This document shows positions 20,133 through 21,441 of a stretch of DNA of 21,441 nt, one piece after another. The stretch spans positions 132,113-153,553 of the forward strand of contig QKYT01000025.1 of assembly GCA_003550305.1 (NCBI GenBank), written 5' to 3'. The position numbers were made by a program, and so were the translations under genes. The first letter of the stretch is position 1; the number at the start of each line of letters is the position of its first letter. The notes beneath the pieces are model-generated. The model was not told where the DNA came from. It saw only the letters and a program-made list of their open reading frames with translations, and did not search any database. The stretch comes from Glomus cerebriforme. Its lineage: Eukaryota > Glomeromycota > Glomeromycetes > Glomerales > Glomeraceae.

Positions 20133-20515
20133 TATTAATGTAACTTGAATTTCAGGGTTCATATATAGACTTGCCTGCTTTTTTAATGTTTCTTTTTCAT
20201 TTTTTTTTCTATTTTAATTTTTCTGTTTGTTTTTCGTTTTAATAATATATTACTTACACGAATCATTTGCTATTGGTCTTTGTCTCTTTGATATCAAAAT
20301 ATTTTTAAAAACATTTTATTGTCATTTAACAAAAGACACATTTCACTATTGTTATACAGTGTTCAATTTACTATAATTGTACAACATTCGAAAATACACA
20401 ATTGTTAATTGTTTCTTAATTCGTCCAATATATAATATCTTATAAAGGTAAATAAAAATCCCTAAAACAAAATTTTGAAACAAATGAGTGTACCTTTATT
20501 ATTACATACAGTAAA
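20133..20515. repeat. Copy B of the ~400 bp duplicated non-coding block
   Basis: Same landmarks in the same order as copy A: GAATTTCAGGGT (20147), TATATAGACTTG, pyrimidine-rich tract, the near-identical core from 20264, CAGTGTTCAAT, TTGTACAACATTCGA, and GAAACAAATGAGTG (20477-20490). The spacer between the copies (19996-20132) is unrelated. The core is much better conserved than the edges, which may reflect selection or patchy gene conversion. Confidence 0.8.
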
Positions 20516-21273
20516 ATTCAATGTTAAAATGTTTTTATAACAAAGGTCAATTTCTTATGTTTAACCAGGTAAACCAGTCGTCCTAAAAAATTGAACCCGA
20601 CACAGATAATGATCAACCCCCTCATCAGGTTCTTGTTGAATTTGTTGAATGAATAATATTTTTTTGTAATAATAAATGTAAAAGATTTCTTTATGCATGC
20701 GAGATGGAGTTCTGGATTCCGCATTTTAATAGTTCATTATTTGTTGTTTGTTTTGTACAATGAATATATCATTTCACTAAATTTTAAAATTTATATTATC
20801 GATCCCTATCAAGTTATAACCGAAGAACCGAAGGATACAAGGATGACGATTAATTTGTAAAAAATTGAGTTGAAACAATTAACCTTATATCTTAGAAGTT
20901 ATTTTTATTAGCATAACATAATTATGTGTGTGATACGTTTCTCAAATTTTATCACGAATTAAATCGACAGAGCAATCATTTGATATTTTTAGAATAAAAA
21001 AAACCATGTATGCTTTGTTTAATTCATTAATTATGATGATGTTATAACCGAAATTAATTTTATTTTATTTTATTTTTTTAAGTTACATGTGTAAATAAGA
21101 AGTATAAAGTGTCGAACAACCAAATATTCCTCTTTCTTTCAATTTTAATTATGTCGAATTCAAATAAATAGATCGATTTTTCACCCATAAATTTTTTCGT
21201 TAATAAATTCCTTATAACATTATTTAAAAAGATAGATAATAGAAATAAAAATTTAAAATTATAACTAAATAAA
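20516..21273. other. Intergenic, upstream of the secreted-protein gene
   Basis: AT-rich, with no supported gene. Minus-strand open frames at 20524-20724 and 21078-21317 are low-complexity, and the second overlaps the secreted-protein start antisense. TATTTAAAAAG near 21221 could be the TATA region of the gene starting at 21274. Confidence 0.4.
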
Positions 21274-21441
21274 ATGAAATATCTTAGTTTTTTCGTATTT
21301 TTAAACGCATTAATCAATTTTTCTTACGCTCAAGCTCCAACAACTCCAGCACCTGCTACTTCTACTTGTGAACAAAAGTTCTCTTTACAAGGCACAACAT
21401 GTACTCCATGTCAGCAAACAATTTTTAAATACGATCCCTCT
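21274..21441 (+). CDS. Small secreted Cys-containing protein, N-terminal part (cut by window end)
   Basis: The ATG at 21274 opens 56 codons that run off the window. Residues 1-20 form a classic signal peptide: MK, then a hydrophobic core (YLSFFVFLNALINF), with a likely cleavage after SYAQ. The mature part starts with a short Ala/Pro/Thr linker (APTTPAPATS), typical of O-glycosylated regions. It then has cysteines at residues 32, 43 and 46 in TCEQKF and TTCTPCQQT, suggesting a disulfide-bonded extracellular domain. Expected location: secreted or cell wall. It could be a cell-wall protein or a symbiosis effector; the visible part does not decide. Only the start is present, so length, introns and domain are unknown. 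Confidence 0.7.
   Translation, partial: MKYLSFFVFLNALINFSYAQAPTTPAPATSTCEQKFSLQGTTCTPCQQTIFKYDPS

Noticed and set aside
1..21441. tRNA or rRNA genes
   Set aside because: Scanned both strands for T-loop/anticodon-arm patterns and rRNA-like GC-rich conserved stretches by eye; none seen. A covariance-model scan would settle it.

Overview
The window looks like an AT-rich nuclear contig from an arbuscular mycorrhizal fungus (Glomeromycotina, Rhizophagus-like). This is inferred from four things: very AT-rich intergenic DNA; short GT-AG introns of about 70-110 bp; a TRANK1-type helicase; and a kinase with the zinc-ribbon, Gly-rich loop and C-terminal tail pattern of the large Rhizophagus kinase family. 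No database search was possible, so the taxonomic call rests on recognition.

Layout. Positions 1-242 are the end of a hAT-like DNA transposon. Positions 243-1560 are intergenic, with decayed repeats. Positions 1561-8931 (+) hold a 12-exon gene for a TRANK1-like superfamily 1 helicase of about 2160 residues, whose reading frame I could follow across all 11 introns. Positions 8932-12345 are a gene-poor, repeat-rich stretch. It holds a decayed protein gene on the minus strand, a CACGTG-rich MITE-like block, and two sets of tandem duplications.

From 12346 to 18527 all genes are on the minus strand. They are an HSP20 small heat-shock protein whose alpha-crystallin domain is split by a Gln-rich insert (12346-13342), a four-exon TKL-type kinase (13879-15742), and an F-box ORF (16831-18003) with a short basic ORF just upstream (18054-18527). 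The last two can be joined in frame by an 80-bp intron and may be one gene. Positions 18528-21273 are non-coding, with an inverted-repeat element and a duplicated block of about 400 bp carrying a TATA-like box. At the right edge a (+) gene for a small secreted protein starts at 21274 and runs off the window.

The genes do not form a pathway. The window shows accessory-type fungal families (signalling kinase, F-box, TRANK1 helicase, secreted protein) among transposon debris. The points most worth following up are the Gln-rich insert inside the HSP20 fold, the domain mix of the helicase (including a compact IQ-like repeat), the F-box protein with an internal duplication and possible basic N-terminal fusion, and the duplicated promoter-like block. 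I did not find a convincing new multi-gene system.
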